A stretch of DNA of 64,000 nt from Rhodoplanes sp. Z2-YC6860. GTDB taxonomy: Bacteria; Pseudomonadota; Alphaproteobacteria; Rhizobiales; Xanthobacteraceae. The DNA lies in the NCBI RefSeq assembly GCF_001579845.1, contig NZ_CP007440.1:1240001-1304000 (forward strand). The letters run 5' to 3'. The notes under the pieces are model-generated. The model was not told the origin of the DNA, did no database searches, and saw only the letters and a list, made by a program, of their open reading frames with translations. Below, piece by piece: positions 33,677 to 42,330 of this stretch (positions within the stretch are counted from its first letter, which is position 1; each line of letters starts with the position of its first letter). The position numbers and the translations under genes were made by a program.

Positions 33677-34480
33677 ATGAACCAGAGTGCACCGATCACC
33701 GACAAGATGCTGTCCAAGAAGGAGGGCAGCGTCGGCTACGTCATCTTCAACAATCCGGAGCGGCACAACGCCGTGTCGCTCGATATGTGGATGGCGGCGG
33801 GCAAGATGCTCGACGAGTTCCGCAACGACAACAACATCAAGGCCGTGGTCGTGACCGGCGCGGGCGGCAAGGCCTTCGTGTCGGGCGCCGATATCTCTCG
33901 CTTCGAGAAGGAGCGTTCCTCGGAAGACGCGATCGTGCGTTACAACCAGGTGGTGGAGCAGAGCTACGCGGCGTTCCACGAGTTTCCGAAGCCGACGATC
34001 GCGATGATCCGCGGCTATTGCATCGGCGGCGGCATGGGCCTTGCCACCTGCTGCGACATCCGCATCGCGACCGAAGGCTCGAAGTTCGCGGTCCCGGCCG
34101 CCAAGCTCGGGCTGGGCTACGCCTATCCGGGCCTGAAGCGTCTGGTCGACGTCGTGGGTCCGTCCTATGCGATGGAGATATTCTACACGGCGCGGCAATT
34201 CACCGCAGCCGAGGCCTACGACATGGGCCTCGTCAACCGCGTGCTGCCCGACGGCGAGCTCGAAAGCTACGTGAAGAATTATGCCGATATGATCGCGGGA
34301 AATGCGCCGCTGACGATCCGCGCCGTGAAGGCCGTGGTCAGCGAGATGATCAAGGACGAGAGCAAGCGCGACCTGAAGCGTGCCCAAGACGCCGTGGACG
34401 CCTGCTTCAAGAGCCGCGATTATGAAGAGGGCCGCAAGGCCTTCATGGAAAAGCGCAAGCCGGTGTTCACCGGGTCCTGA
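33677..34480 (+). CDS. Enoyl-CoA hydratase/isomerase-family protein
   Basis: 267 aa crotonase fold. GAGGKAFVSGADISRFE supplies the first oxyanion-hole segment and GYCIGGGMGLATCCDIRIA the second. The usual PE of the first catalytic Glu is PA here (FAVPAAKLGLGYAYPG). The second Glu is kept in SYAMEIFYTARQ. So it may be an isomerase or another crotonase reaction rather than a normal hydratase. AGGAGAACAAGA is a good ribosome site. Probably co-transcribed with the CoA-transferase. Confidence 0.9.
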   Translation: MNQSAPITDKMLSKKEGSVGYVIFNNPERHNAVSLDMWMAAGKMLDEFRNDNNIKAVVVTGAGGKAFVSGADISRFEKERSSEDAIVRYNQVVEQSYAAFHEFPKPTIAMIRGYCIGGGMGLATCCDIRIATEGSKFAVPAAKLGLGYAYPGLKRLVDVVGPSYAMEIFYTARQFTAAEAYDMGLVNRVLPDGELESYVKNYADMIAGNAPLTIRAVKAVVSEMIKDESKRDLKRAQDAVDACFKSRDYEEGRKAFMEKRKPVFTGS

Positions 34481-34547
34481 CGGAAGATTTGCACCATTCG
34501 TGGTGTTGTTCTGCTGCCCATCAGAGGCATGAGCGGGGGGATTCACC

Positions 34548-35606
34548 TTGGCGTCCGTCGAACTGCGTGGTCTGACCAAGAAGTACGGCCCACTGGCCGT
34601 TGTCGATGACGTCTCGCTGTTGATCGAGCATGGCACGCTGGTGTGCCTGCTCGGGCCATCCGGCTGCGGCAAGACCACGACGCTGCGTCTCGTCGCGGGT
34701 TTCGTCGAGCCGACCGAGGGCGAGATTCGCGTCGGCGAGCGCGTCGTGTCGTCGCCGCAGAAGACACTGCCGCCCGAGCGGCGCAACATGTCGATGATCT
34801 TCCAGAGCTACGCGCTCTGGCCGCATATGACGGTGGCGGAGAACATCGTCTATGGGCTCAAGCTGCGGAAGGTCGACAGCGACACCATCAGGAAGAAGCT
34901 CGACGACATTCTCGCCACCACCAAGCTCGCGCCGCTGGCGCAGCGTTATCCGGGCGAACTTTCGGGCGGTCAGCAGCAGCGCGTGGCGCTGGCCCGCGCG
35001 CTGGTCGTGGGGCCGGAGACGCTTCTGCTCGATGAGCCGTTGTCGAACCTCGATGCGAACCTCCGCGAGGAGATGCGCTTCGAGGTGCGGCGTCTGCACG
35101 ACGCCTTCCGCTACACGACGATCTACGTCACCCACGACCAGTCCGAAGCGATGACCACCGCCGACCTGATCTGCGTGATGAACGCCGGAAAGATCGAGCA
35201 GGCGGCCTCGCCGCAGGAAGTCTACGACCGTCCGGCGTCGGAATTCGTTGCGCGCTTCATCGGCATGAGCAACGTCTTCAAGGGCAAGACGCTCGATGGG
35301 AATACCGTTTCGCTGGCAGGAACGCCGCTGCGCGTCAGTGGCGAGACGCTGAAGGGCGCCGACACGCCGGTGTCGATCCGTCAGCATCAGATCGAGCTGC
35401 TGGCCAAGGAGCCCGCCGACAAGGCCAACATCATTCCGGCCAAGGTGATGCGGCAGGTCTTTCTCGGCTCGAGCCGCGACTATATGGTCGAGGTCGGGGA
35501 CGGCACTCAACTTCGACTGATCACAGCGGCGAGCGAAAGCGTCGCGCCAGGCGCAGGCGTCTGGCTGAGACTGCCGCCAGAGAACTGCCGAGCGCTGGCC
35601 CGCTAA
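34548..35606 (+). CDS. ABC importer ATP-binding protein, FbpC/PotA-like
   Basis: 352 aa starting at TTG after a GGGGGG stretch. Walker A GPSGCGKTT, Q-loop MIFQSYALWPHMTV, signature LSGGQQQRVALARAL, Walker B LLLDEPLSNLDANL, and switch His in YVTHDQSEAM. A C-terminal TOBE-type region of about 110 residues follows. It is the only ATPase of the importer made by 35667-40610 and belongs to the group for Fe3+, spermidine, thiamine and phosphonates. Nearby CoA genes may belong to the same pathway, since all run on the same strand. Confidence 0.94.
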   Translation: MASVELRGLTKKYGPLAVVDDVSLLIEHGTLVCLLGPSGCGKTTTLRLVAGFVEPTEGEIRVGERVVSSPQKTLPPERRNMSMIFQSYALWPHMTVAENIVYGLKLRKVDSDTIRKKLDDILATTKLAPLAQRYPGELSGGQQQRVALARALVVGPETLLLDEPLSNLDANLREEMRFEVRRLHDAFRYTTIYVTHDQSEAMTTADLICVMNAGKIEQAASPQEVYDRPASEFVARFIGMSNVFKGKTLDGNTVSLAGTPLRVSGETLKGADTPVSIRQHQIELLAKEPADKANIIPAKVMRQVFLGSSRDYMVEVGDGTQLRLITAASESVAPGAGVWLRLPPENCRALAR

Positions 35607-35666
35607 CCCGGGTCAACGACAAAAATAAGAAAAGCAAGGCAGAGGAGAACCAAGGAGGATGCAAGG

Positions 35667-36728
35667 ATGGGTCAAAAGTTCACGAGACGCCGCGTTCTGA
35701 AGGGCGCCGGCGCAACGGCGCTCACGGTTTTTGCTTCGCCGATCCGGGCCGCCGCTCCGCCCGCCGAGGCGGTCACGCCGGAGCTGATCGCCGCAGCCAA
35801 GAAGGAAGGCAAGGTCGTCCACTACACCTCGGTCGATCTGCCGCTCGCCGAAAAAGTCTCCAAGGCGTTCGAGGCCAAATATCCGGGCATCTCGGTGCGC
35901 GTCGAGCGCACCGGTGCCGAACGCGTCTTCACCCGTATCGCCCAGGAGCAGTCGAGCCACGTCTTTGCCTGCGACGTCGTGCAGTCGTCCGACGCGGCGC
36001 ATTTCGTGGTGTGGAAGCGCGACGGCCTGCTGGCGCCCTATGTGCCCGAAGAGGTCGCCAAGCATTATCCGCCCCAGCACAAGGATCCCGACGGTCTGTT
36101 TGCGAGCTACCGCGTCTATCTCTGCGTAATGGCGCGCAACACGGACCTCGTGAAGGCCGAGAACGCGCCGAAAAGCTTCCGCGATCTGCTCGATCCGAAA
36201 TGGGCCGGCAAGATCGTCAAGGCGCATCCGGGCTATAGCGGCACGATCCTCACCGCGACCTACCAGACCGCGCGCGATGTGGGCTGGGACTATTACGAGA
36301 AGCTCGCCAAGCAGCGCGTCATGCAGGTGCAGTCGGCGTCCGATCCGCCGAAGAAGCTCGCGCTCGGCGAGCGCGCCATCATGGCCGACGGCATCGAATA
36401 CGGCATCCTTCAGCTCAAGGAAGATGGCAAGCCGGTCGATCCGATCTATCCGGAGGAAGGATCGCCGCTGATCATCGGACCGAACGGCGTGCTGAAAAGC
36501 GCGCCGAATCCGAACGCCGCGCGGCTGTTGCAGAGTTTCATGCTGTCGGCGGAGTGCCAGCAGTTCAATGTCGATCTCGGCGGGCTTCGCACCGCCCATG
36601 ACCTGGTTAAGGACAAGCCGGGCCGCAAGCCTTTCAACGAGATCAAGGTGATGAAGGACGATGCTGCCGCAGTCGAACGCGACAGCGAAGAGATCAAGAA
36701 GCGATACACGCAGTACTTCAAAGTCTGA
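35667..36728 (+). CDS. ABC importer substrate-binding protein, tandem copy 1
   Basis: 353 aa, FbpA/ThiB-like fold. The Tat signal is KFTRRRVLKGAGATALTVFA. The mature part starts with PELIAAAKKEGKVVHYTSVD and has VRVERTGAERVFTRIAQEQ, FRDLLDPKWAGKIVKAHPGY and PPKKLALGERAIMADG. AAGGAGG lies shortly upstream. It is the first of three neighbouring paralogues sharing nearly all these blocks, with the same C-terminal KKRY/KTRY-x-x-x-FKV end. Substrate unknown; iron(III) complexes or small organic acids are both compatible. Confidence 0.93.
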   Translation: MGQKFTRRRVLKGAGATALTVFASPIRAAAPPAEAVTPELIAAAKKEGKVVHYTSVDLPLAEKVSKAFEAKYPGISVRVERTGAERVFTRIAQEQSSHVFACDVVQSSDAAHFVVWKRDGLLAPYVPEEVAKHYPPQHKDPDGLFASYRVYLCVMARNTDLVKAENAPKSFRDLLDPKWAGKIVKAHPGYSGTILTATYQTARDVGWDYYEKLAKQRVMQVQSASDPPKKLALGERAIMADGIEYGILQLKEDGKPVDPIYPEEGSPLIIGPNGVLKSAPNPNAARLLQSFMLSAECQQFNVDLGGLRTAHDLVKDKPGRKPFNEIKVMKDDAAAVERDSEEIKKRYTQYFKV

Positions 36729-36736
36729 GGTGCACC

Positions 36737-37798
36737 ATGCGCAAGACTATTTCCCGCCGTGATGTTCTGGCCGGCACGGGCGCGGTGGCGCTCGGGCTTG
36801 CCTCCTCCCGCGTGCTCTCGGCCGCGCCCGCAGCCTCGCCCGTGACCCCCGAACTGATCGAGGCGGCCAAGAAAGAGGGCAAGGTCGTCTACTACACGTC
36901 GGTCGATCTTCCGCTCGCCGAGAAGATCGGCAAGGCCTTCGAGGCCAAGTATCCAGGCGTTGCAGTGCGCGTCGAGCGCTCCGGAGCCGAGCGCGTGTTC
37001 CAGCGCATCGGCCAGGAGTACGCGAGCCGCATCTATGCGGCCGACGTGGTGAACTCGTCGGATGCAGCCCATTTCATTGTCTGGAAACGCGACGGCATCC
37101 TCGCGCCTTACGTTCCGGAGGATGTCGCGAAATATTATCCGCCCGAGCATCAGGATGCCGACGGGCTCTATGCGAGCTTCCGCGTCGGGCTCAGCGTCAT
37201 CGCCTACAACACCAATCTGGTGAAGCCCGAGGAGGCGCCGAAGAGCTTTGCCGACCTGCTCGATCCGAAATGGGCCGGCAAAATCTGCAAGGCGCATCCG
37301 GGCTACAGCGGCACCATCATGACTGCGACGTTCCAGATCGCGCGCGATCTCGGCTGGGAGTATCTGGAGAAGCTCGCCAGGCAGCGCGTCATGCAGCTGC
37401 AGTCGTCGACCGATCCGCCGAAGAAGCTTGCGCTCGGCGAGCGAGCGATCGAGGCCGACGGCAACGAGTACAACGTCTTCCAGATCAAGGAGAGCGGTGG
37501 GCCGGTTGAGCCGGTCTACGCCACCGAGGGCACCCCGCTCGTGGTCGGTCCGAACGCGGTGTTCAAGAACGCGCCCAACCCGAACGCGGCACGGCTGTTC
37601 CAGAGCTTCTGCTTCACGGCCGAATGCCAGCAGTTGATCTCCGACGTCGGCGGTCAGCGCTCGATCCATCCGGCAGTCAAGGAGAAGGCCGGCCGCAAGC
37701 CCTTCAAGGAGGTGAAGACCATGAAGGAGGATGCCGCCGGCGTCGAGAAAACGGCGGACGAGATCAAGACGCGCTACAGCCGCCTCTTCAAGGTGTGA
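36737..37798 (+). CDS. ABC importer substrate-binding protein, tandem copy 2
   Basis: 353 aa paralogue starting eight bases after copy 1. The Tat-like signal is TISRRDVLAGTGAVALGLAS. It keeps KKEGKVVYYTSVDLPLAEKI, VRVERSGAERVFQRIGQEY, FADLLDPKWAGKICKAHPGY and PPKKLALGERAIEADGNEY. Differences cluster in the segments likely to line the binding cleft (for example ADGNEYNVFQIKESGG versus ADGIEYGILQLKEDGK in copy 1). This suggests altered ligand range rather than simple dosage. Confidence 0.93.
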   Translation: MRKTISRRDVLAGTGAVALGLASSRVLSAAPAASPVTPELIEAAKKEGKVVYYTSVDLPLAEKIGKAFEAKYPGVAVRVERSGAERVFQRIGQEYASRIYAADVVNSSDAAHFIVWKRDGILAPYVPEDVAKYYPPEHQDADGLYASFRVGLSVIAYNTNLVKPEEAPKSFADLLDPKWAGKICKAHPGYSGTIMTATFQIARDLGWEYLEKLARQRVMQLQSSTDPPKKLALGERAIEADGNEYNVFQIKESGGPVEPVYATEGTPLVVGPNAVFKNAPNPNAARLFQSFCFTAECQQLISDVGGQRSIHPAVKEKAGRKPFKEVKTMKEDAAGVEKTADEIKTRYSRLFKV

Positions 37799-37808
37799 GG
37801 ATCAACCC

Positions 37809-38876
37809 ATGCTCAAATCTCATTTGACGCGGCGAGATATCCTGCAGGGCACCACGGCGCTGGCTGTCAGTGCGGTGTTCGCCGAGCCGGTGCGGGCTGC
37901 GCCGCCGCCCGCGGAAGCGATCACGCCGGCGCTGATCGAGGCCGCGAAGAAAGAAGGCAAGTGCTCCTTCTACACGGCGATGGACCTGCAATTCGCTGAA
38001 ACGCTCGGCAAGGAGTTCGAGAAGAAGTATCCGGGCATCGCGGTGCGCGTCGAGCGGTCCGGTGCCGAGCGGGTGTTCACCCGCATCGGCCAGGAATATT
38101 CCAGCAATGTGCATGCGGTGGACGTGGCCAACACGGCCGACCAGTCGCATTGCATCGTCTGGAAAAGGAACGGCTGGCTCGCGCAGTATCTGCCCGAGGA
38201 GGTCGTGCAGAACTACGACAAGACCTACTACGACCCCGAAGGCTTTGAGGTGGTGACGCGCGTGCTGGTCTCGCCGTTCGGCATCAACACCGACCTGGTG
38301 AAGATGGCGGACGCGCCGAAGAGCTTCGCCGACCTGCTCGATCCGAAGTGGGCCGGCAAGATGGTGAAGGCGCATCCCGCCTATAGCGGCACCATCATGA
38401 ATTCGACGTTCCAGGTGGCGCGCGATCTCGGCTGGGACTATCTGGAAAAGCTCGCAAAGCAGCGCGTGCTGCAAGTGCAGTCGGCGACCGATACGCCGAA
38501 GAAGATCGCGCTCGGCGAGCGTGCCGTCATGATCGACGGCGCCGGTTATCTCGTGATCCGCGACAAGGAAGCCGGCAAGCCGGTCGACGTGATCTATCCG
38601 TCGGAGGGCACGCCGGTGGCGACCAGCCCCAGCGTCGTCTTCAAGGCTGCGCCCAATCCCAATGCAGGGCGGCTGTTCTTCAGCTGGATGCACGGCCGCG
38701 AGGGTCAGCAGATCCTGATCGACTACGCGCGGCAGTATTCGGCGCACAAGCAGGCGGTCGAGAAGCCCGGCGTGCGCAAGCTCGCTGACATCAAGCTGAT
38801 GAAAGAGGATCCCGAAGGGGTCGAGAAGGGCGCCGAAGAGATCAAGAAGCGCTACGCGCAGATTTTCAAAGTGTGA
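37809..38876 (+). CDS. ABC importer substrate-binding protein, tandem copy 3
   Basis: 355 aa, ten bases after copy 2. The Tat-like signal is HLTRRDILQGTTALAVSAVF. It is the most diverged copy: KKEGKCSFYTAMDLQFAETL, VDVANTADQSHCIVWKRNGW, KMVKAHPAYSGTIMNSTF and TPKKIALGERAVMIDGAGY. The longer open frame from 37731 overlaps copy 2 and is not used. All three copies share one ATPase and one permease, so they likely feed the same channel with related ligands. Confidence 0.93.
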   Translation: MLKSHLTRRDILQGTTALAVSAVFAEPVRAAPPPAEAITPALIEAAKKEGKCSFYTAMDLQFAETLGKEFEKKYPGIAVRVERSGAERVFTRIGQEYSSNVHAVDVANTADQSHCIVWKRNGWLAQYLPEEVVQNYDKTYYDPEGFEVVTRVLVSPFGINTDLVKMADAPKSFADLLDPKWAGKMVKAHPAYSGTIMNSTFQVARDLGWDYLEKLAKQRVLQVQSATDTPKKIALGERAVMIDGAGYLVIRDKEAGKPVDVIYPSEGTPVATSPSVVFKAAPNPNAGRLFFSWMHGREGQQILIDYARQYSAHKQAVEKPGVRKLADIKLMKEDPEGVEKGAEEIKKRYAQIFKV

Positions 38877-38888
38877 GCATTCGCCACG

Positions 38889-40610
38889 ATGACCATCGCA
38901 GCCACTGAATCACCGGCCGGAGTCCAGCACGGCTTCGACTACACGAAGATCGTGCTCTACGTCTTCGCCGCCGTGCTGGTGATGCTGATCCTGCTGCCGA
39001 TGTCGTGGCTGGTCTATTACAGCTTCGTCAACAAGGACGGCGCCTTCACGCTCAGCAACTTCGCGACGTTGTTCAGCGACCCGACGTTGATCGAGCCGTT
39101 CGTGACCACCTTGATCCTCGCCACCTCGGTGAGTGTGATCTGCTGCGCGGTGGCGGCGCCGATGGGCTGGCTGGTGGCGCGCACCGACATGCCGCTCCGC
39201 CGAACGGTGCGGGTGATGGTCACCGCGTCCTTCGTGACGCCGCCGTTCCTCGGAGCCATCGCCTGGGAGCTGCTGGCCGCGCCGAACAGCGGCCTCCTCA
39301 ACAAGCTTTTTCGTACGCTCACCGGCGCCGAGCCCGACGACGTCCTGTTCAACATCTATTCGTTCCCCGGCCTGATTTTCGTGATCGCCTGCTACACGTT
39401 TCCCTACGTGTTCGTGCTGGTGGCCAATGCGCTCGACCGGACACCTGGCGAGCTGGAAGACGCCTCGGCGGTGCTCGGCGGCGGCACCTGGGTGACGGCG
39501 CGGCGGGTCACCATTCCGCTCGCGCTGCCGGCGCTGCTCGCCGGCGCGCTGGTCGCATTCCTTCAGGCCATGACGCTGTTCGGCTCTCCTGCGATTCTCG
39601 CGCTGCCGGCGGGGTTCCACACCATGACCACCAAGATCTGGAGCCTGTTCCAGTATCCGCCGAAACCGGAGCTTGCCGCCGCGGCCTCGCTGCCGCTGCT
39701 CATTCTCACGGTGCTGCTGCTCCGGGCCGAGAACATGATCCTCGGCCGGCGGTCCTATGCGGTGCTGGGCGGCAAGAACAGCGAGCCGCGCCTCGTCCGG
39801 CTCGGCAAGCTGAAATGGGTGGCGCTGGCCTTCTGCTTCATCGTGCTGCTGAACCCGGTGTTCCTGCCTTACGGCGCGCTGCTGAACGCCGCCTTCTCCA
39901 AGGTCGCTTCGCAGTTCGTGTCGTTCAGCAACTTCACGTTCCACAACATCTATTTCGTGTTCTATGAGCTGTCGGCGACGAAACTCGCGCTCTACAACAC
40001 CTTCGTCCTCGGCATCGCCACTGCGACCATCGGCACCGTGCTGGCGGTGGTGATCTCCTATCTGACCACACGCGAGGCAGTGACCGGGCATAAGGCGCTG
40101 GGCTTCCTTGCCACCGCGCCGGTCGCCATTCCGGGCATCGTGCTCGGCGTCGGCCTGTTCCTGAGCTACACCCGGCCGCCCTTCGTGCTCTACGGCACGC
40201 TGTGGATCCTGCTGCTGGCGTTCCTGACACTGTCGATGCCCGCCGCCTACCAGCAGATGCAATCGGCCTTCAAGGCGATCCATCCGGAGCTGGAGGACGC
40301 AAGCCGCATCCTGGGCGCGACGCGGCTTCGCGCGCTGGCGCAAATCACCGCACCGCTGCTGCGAACGTCCGTGATCGCGACCTGGTGCTTTGTATTCGTC
40401 GGCACCATCCGCGAATTGTCGGCTGCCGTGATGCTGTTCACGTCCGAGACCAAGGTCGTCTCGGTGCTCATCTTCGATCTCAACGAGAGCGGCGATCTTG
40501 CGGCCATTGCGGTGCTTGGCCTGATCATGCTGATCGTCACCTCGGCCATCGTCGCTTTGGCCAACCGCCTGCGGCTCGGCGCTGGAAACGTCAGATTGCG
40601 GGACAACTGA
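38889..40610 (+). CDS. ABC importer permease, fused two-domain (FbpB/ThiP-like)
   Basis: 573 aa with about twelve membrane helices in two repeated halves. Each half carries an EAA loop: ELEDASAVLGGGTWVTARRV (about 190-210) and PELEDASRILGATRLRAL (about 465-485). Typical of single-chain permeases of the iron(III)/thiamine/phosphonate group. It starts 12 bases after binding protein 3, completing an importer of one ATPase, three receptors and one permease. The palindromic repeat at 40642 follows its stop. Confidence 0.95.
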   Translation: MTIAATESPAGVQHGFDYTKIVLYVFAAVLVMLILLPMSWLVYYSFVNKDGAFTLSNFATLFSDPTLIEPFVTTLILATSVSVICCAVAAPMGWLVARTDMPLRRTVRVMVTASFVTPPFLGAIAWELLAAPNSGLLNKLFRTLTGAEPDDVLFNIYSFPGLIFVIACYTFPYVFVLVANALDRTPGELEDASAVLGGGTWVTARRVTIPLALPALLAGALVAFLQAMTLFGSPAILALPAGFHTMTTKIWSLFQYPPKPELAAAASLPLLILTVLLLRAENMILGRRSYAVLGGKNSEPRLVRLGKLKWVALAFCFIVLLNPVFLPYGALLNAAFSKVASQFVSFSNFTFHNIYFVFYELSATKLALYNTFVLGIATATIGTVLAVVISYLTTREAVTGHKALGFLATAPVAIPGIVLGVGLFLSYTRPPFVLYGTLWILLLAFLTLSMPAAYQQMQSAFKAIHPELEDASRILGATRLRALAQITAPLLRTSVIATWCFVFVGTIRELSAAVMLFTSETKVVSVLIFDLNESGDLAAIAVLGLIMLIVTSAIVALANRLRLGAGNVRLRDN

Positions 40611-40641
40611 TCACCCTTTATTTCAGCATGCGCCGTTCTCT

Positions 40642-40795
40642 CCCCGTCATCCTGAGGTGCTCGGCCGCAGGTCGAGCCTCGAAGGATCGACAGCCTCGAA
40701 ATCCCGGTCCGTCTCCTTCGAGGCTCGTTCGCCATAGCGCGTCGAAGACGCGCGTGAACGCGCTTATGGCTCGCTCGCACCTCAGGATGACGGGG
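40642..40795. repeat. Palindromic mosaic repeat, family B
   Basis: Perfect 19-base outer arms (40642-40660 and 40777-40795, CCCCGTCATCCTGAGGTGC and its complement). Inner arms carry CTCGAAGGAT/CTTCGAGGCTC. A 40-base cassette at 40731-40770 recurs in the unrelated-looking repeat at 60127-60166. The TCATCCTGAGG and CTCGAAGGAT words are shared with family A. Lies between the permease and MmgE/PrpD genes. Confidence 0.9.
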
Positions 40796-40824
40796 ATGGT
40801 ATTGGTCGTGTTAAGAGATTGATC

Positions 40825-42198
40825 ATGGACGCAAAACTTCCCGACATTGCCATTGCCGAACTGCTTGCCGAACGCATCGTGGCGGTCGATGCCGCTAAGC
40901 TGCCCGACGCCGCGCGATCCAAATATGAAGAGACCTTGATCGACGTCGCCGGTCTCTGTCTCGCCGCGCGGAACGAGGACTACGTCAAGGCCGCGATCGA
41001 CGGCTGGGACGAGGACGGACCTTGCACGGCGATCGGCCATAAACGAGCGCTGAGCGCAGCGGGCGCGGCCTTCGTCAACGGCACCGCGGCGCACGGCGAG
41101 GACTTCGACGACACCTTCGAAGGCGGCCCGGTGCATGCCGGCGCGGTGATCATCCCGGCGGTGCTCGCCACGGCCGAACGACACGGCATCGGCGGCAAAG
41201 CCGCGCTGGAAGGCATCGCGGTCGGTATCGAGATCATGTGCCGGCTCGGCCTCGTTGCGCCGAAGATGGTGCACAAGGCGGGCTTTCATCCAACCGCGGT
41301 GTTCGGTGCGATGGGCGCCACGGCCGCCGTCGGCAAGGCGCTTGGACTGAACAAGAAGCAGATCGTCGATGCCTTCGGCGTCGTCGGCTCGATGGCATCG
41401 GGCATCATCGAATATCTCGCCGAAGGCACCTGGACCAAGCGGATGCATGCCGGCTGGGCTGCGCAGTCGGGCATGCGCGCGGCGTTGTTTGCGCGCGCGG
41501 GTTTTTCCGGGCCACGCACGGTGTTCGAGGGTTCGCACGGCTTCTTCCATGGCTTCGCCAACACCACGACAGGCGACTTCGACGCTGTGACCGGCGATTT
41601 CGGCTCGCGCTGGATCGGGCAGACGCTGGCCTTCAAGCTCTATCCCTGCGGGACCATGACCCATCCTTACATCGACTGCGCGCGACGGCTCGGCGCCAGG
41701 GGCATCAAGCCCGACGACGTGGTCGAGATGGTCTGCGATGTGGGCGAGGGCACGGTGCACCGGCTCTGGGAGCCGCTCGCCGCGAAGCAGACCCCGAAGA
41801 ACGGTTATGCCGGCAAGTTCTCGCAGCCCTACTGCATTGCTGCGGGCTTCATCCGCGGCAACGTAGGCCTGAGCGATTTCTCCGACGCCGCGGTGGGCGA
41901 GCCCGCCGTGGTCGCGCTCGCCCAGAAGGTCCGTTACCGGATCGATCCGGACAATCCCTACCCGAACAACTTCACCGGCCACATCCGCGCGACCTTGCGC
42001 GACGGCAGCGTCATCGAGGAGCGCCAGCCGCACATGCGCGGCGGCGCTCATGAGCCGCTGAGCCGGAAGGATATCGAGGACAAGTTTCTGCTCAATGCGC
42101 GCCATGGCGGCTACGACGCGACGCGTGCGCAGGCGGCGTTGAAAATCGCGTCGAACGTGTTCGGCGGACGGATCGATCTGTCTGCTTTGAGAGCGTAA
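40825..42198 (+). CDS. MmgE/PrpD-family protein
   Basis: 457 aa. The family includes 2-methylcitrate dehydratase, cis-aconitate decarboxylase and iminodisuccinate epimerase. Recognised from GTAAHGEDFDDTFEGGPVHA, MHKAGFHPTAVFGAMGATA-like order (MVHKAGFHPTAVFGAMGA) and FKLYPCGTMTHPYIDCA. ATG at 40825 after AAGAGATTGATC; a TTG two codons upstream is the alternative. Neither 2-methylcitrate synthase nor lyase is near, so propionate use is not supported. The reaction here is unknown. The downstream SDR, MFS and oxidoreductase genes suggest carboxylic acid catabolism. Confidence 0.9.
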   Translation: MDAKLPDIAIAELLAERIVAVDAAKLPDAARSKYEETLIDVAGLCLAARNEDYVKAAIDGWDEDGPCTAIGHKRALSAAGAAFVNGTAAHGEDFDDTFEGGPVHAGAVIIPAVLATAERHGIGGKAALEGIAVGIEIMCRLGLVAPKMVHKAGFHPTAVFGAMGATAAVGKALGLNKKQIVDAFGVVGSMASGIIEYLAEGTWTKRMHAGWAAQSGMRAALFARAGFSGPRTVFEGSHGFFHGFANTTTGDFDAVTGDFGSRWIGQTLAFKLYPCGTMTHPYIDCARRLGARGIKPDDVVEMVCDVGEGTVHRLWEPLAAKQTPKNGYAGKFSQPYCIAAGFIRGNVGLSDFSDAAVGEPAVVALAQKVRYRIDPDNPYPNNFTGHIRATLRDGSVIEERQPHMRGGAHEPLSRKDIEDKFLLNARHGGYDATRAQAALKIASNVFGGRIDLSALRA

Positions 42199-42323
42199 CT
42201 CTCTCCGTCATTCCGGGACGCTCGAGAAGCGAGCGAGCCCGGAATCCAGAGGCAGTTACTGACCGTGGTTCTGGATTCCGGGTTCGGCGCTATCGCGCCG
42301 CCCCGGAACGACGTGGAGAGAGT
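42198..42323. repeat. Palindromic mosaic repeat, family C copy 1
   Basis: Outer arms at 42198-42217 and 42301-42323 (ACTCTCTCCGTCATTCCGGG against CCCGGAACGACGTGGAGAGA plus GT). Inner arms are CCCGGAATCCAG and CTGGATTCCGGG, and hairpin loops include CTCG-AGAAG-CGAG. It begins on the last base of the MmgE/PrpD stop codon and ends seven bases before the SDR start. Copy 2 is at 55595-55699. Confidence 0.9.
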
Positions 42324-42330
42324 GGAGTCA

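Noticed and set aside
40825-42198. 2-methylcitrate dehydratase (prpD) of the propionate pathway
   Set aside because: Only family-level similarity; no prpB or prpC nearby, and the neighbouring genes do not fit that pathway.
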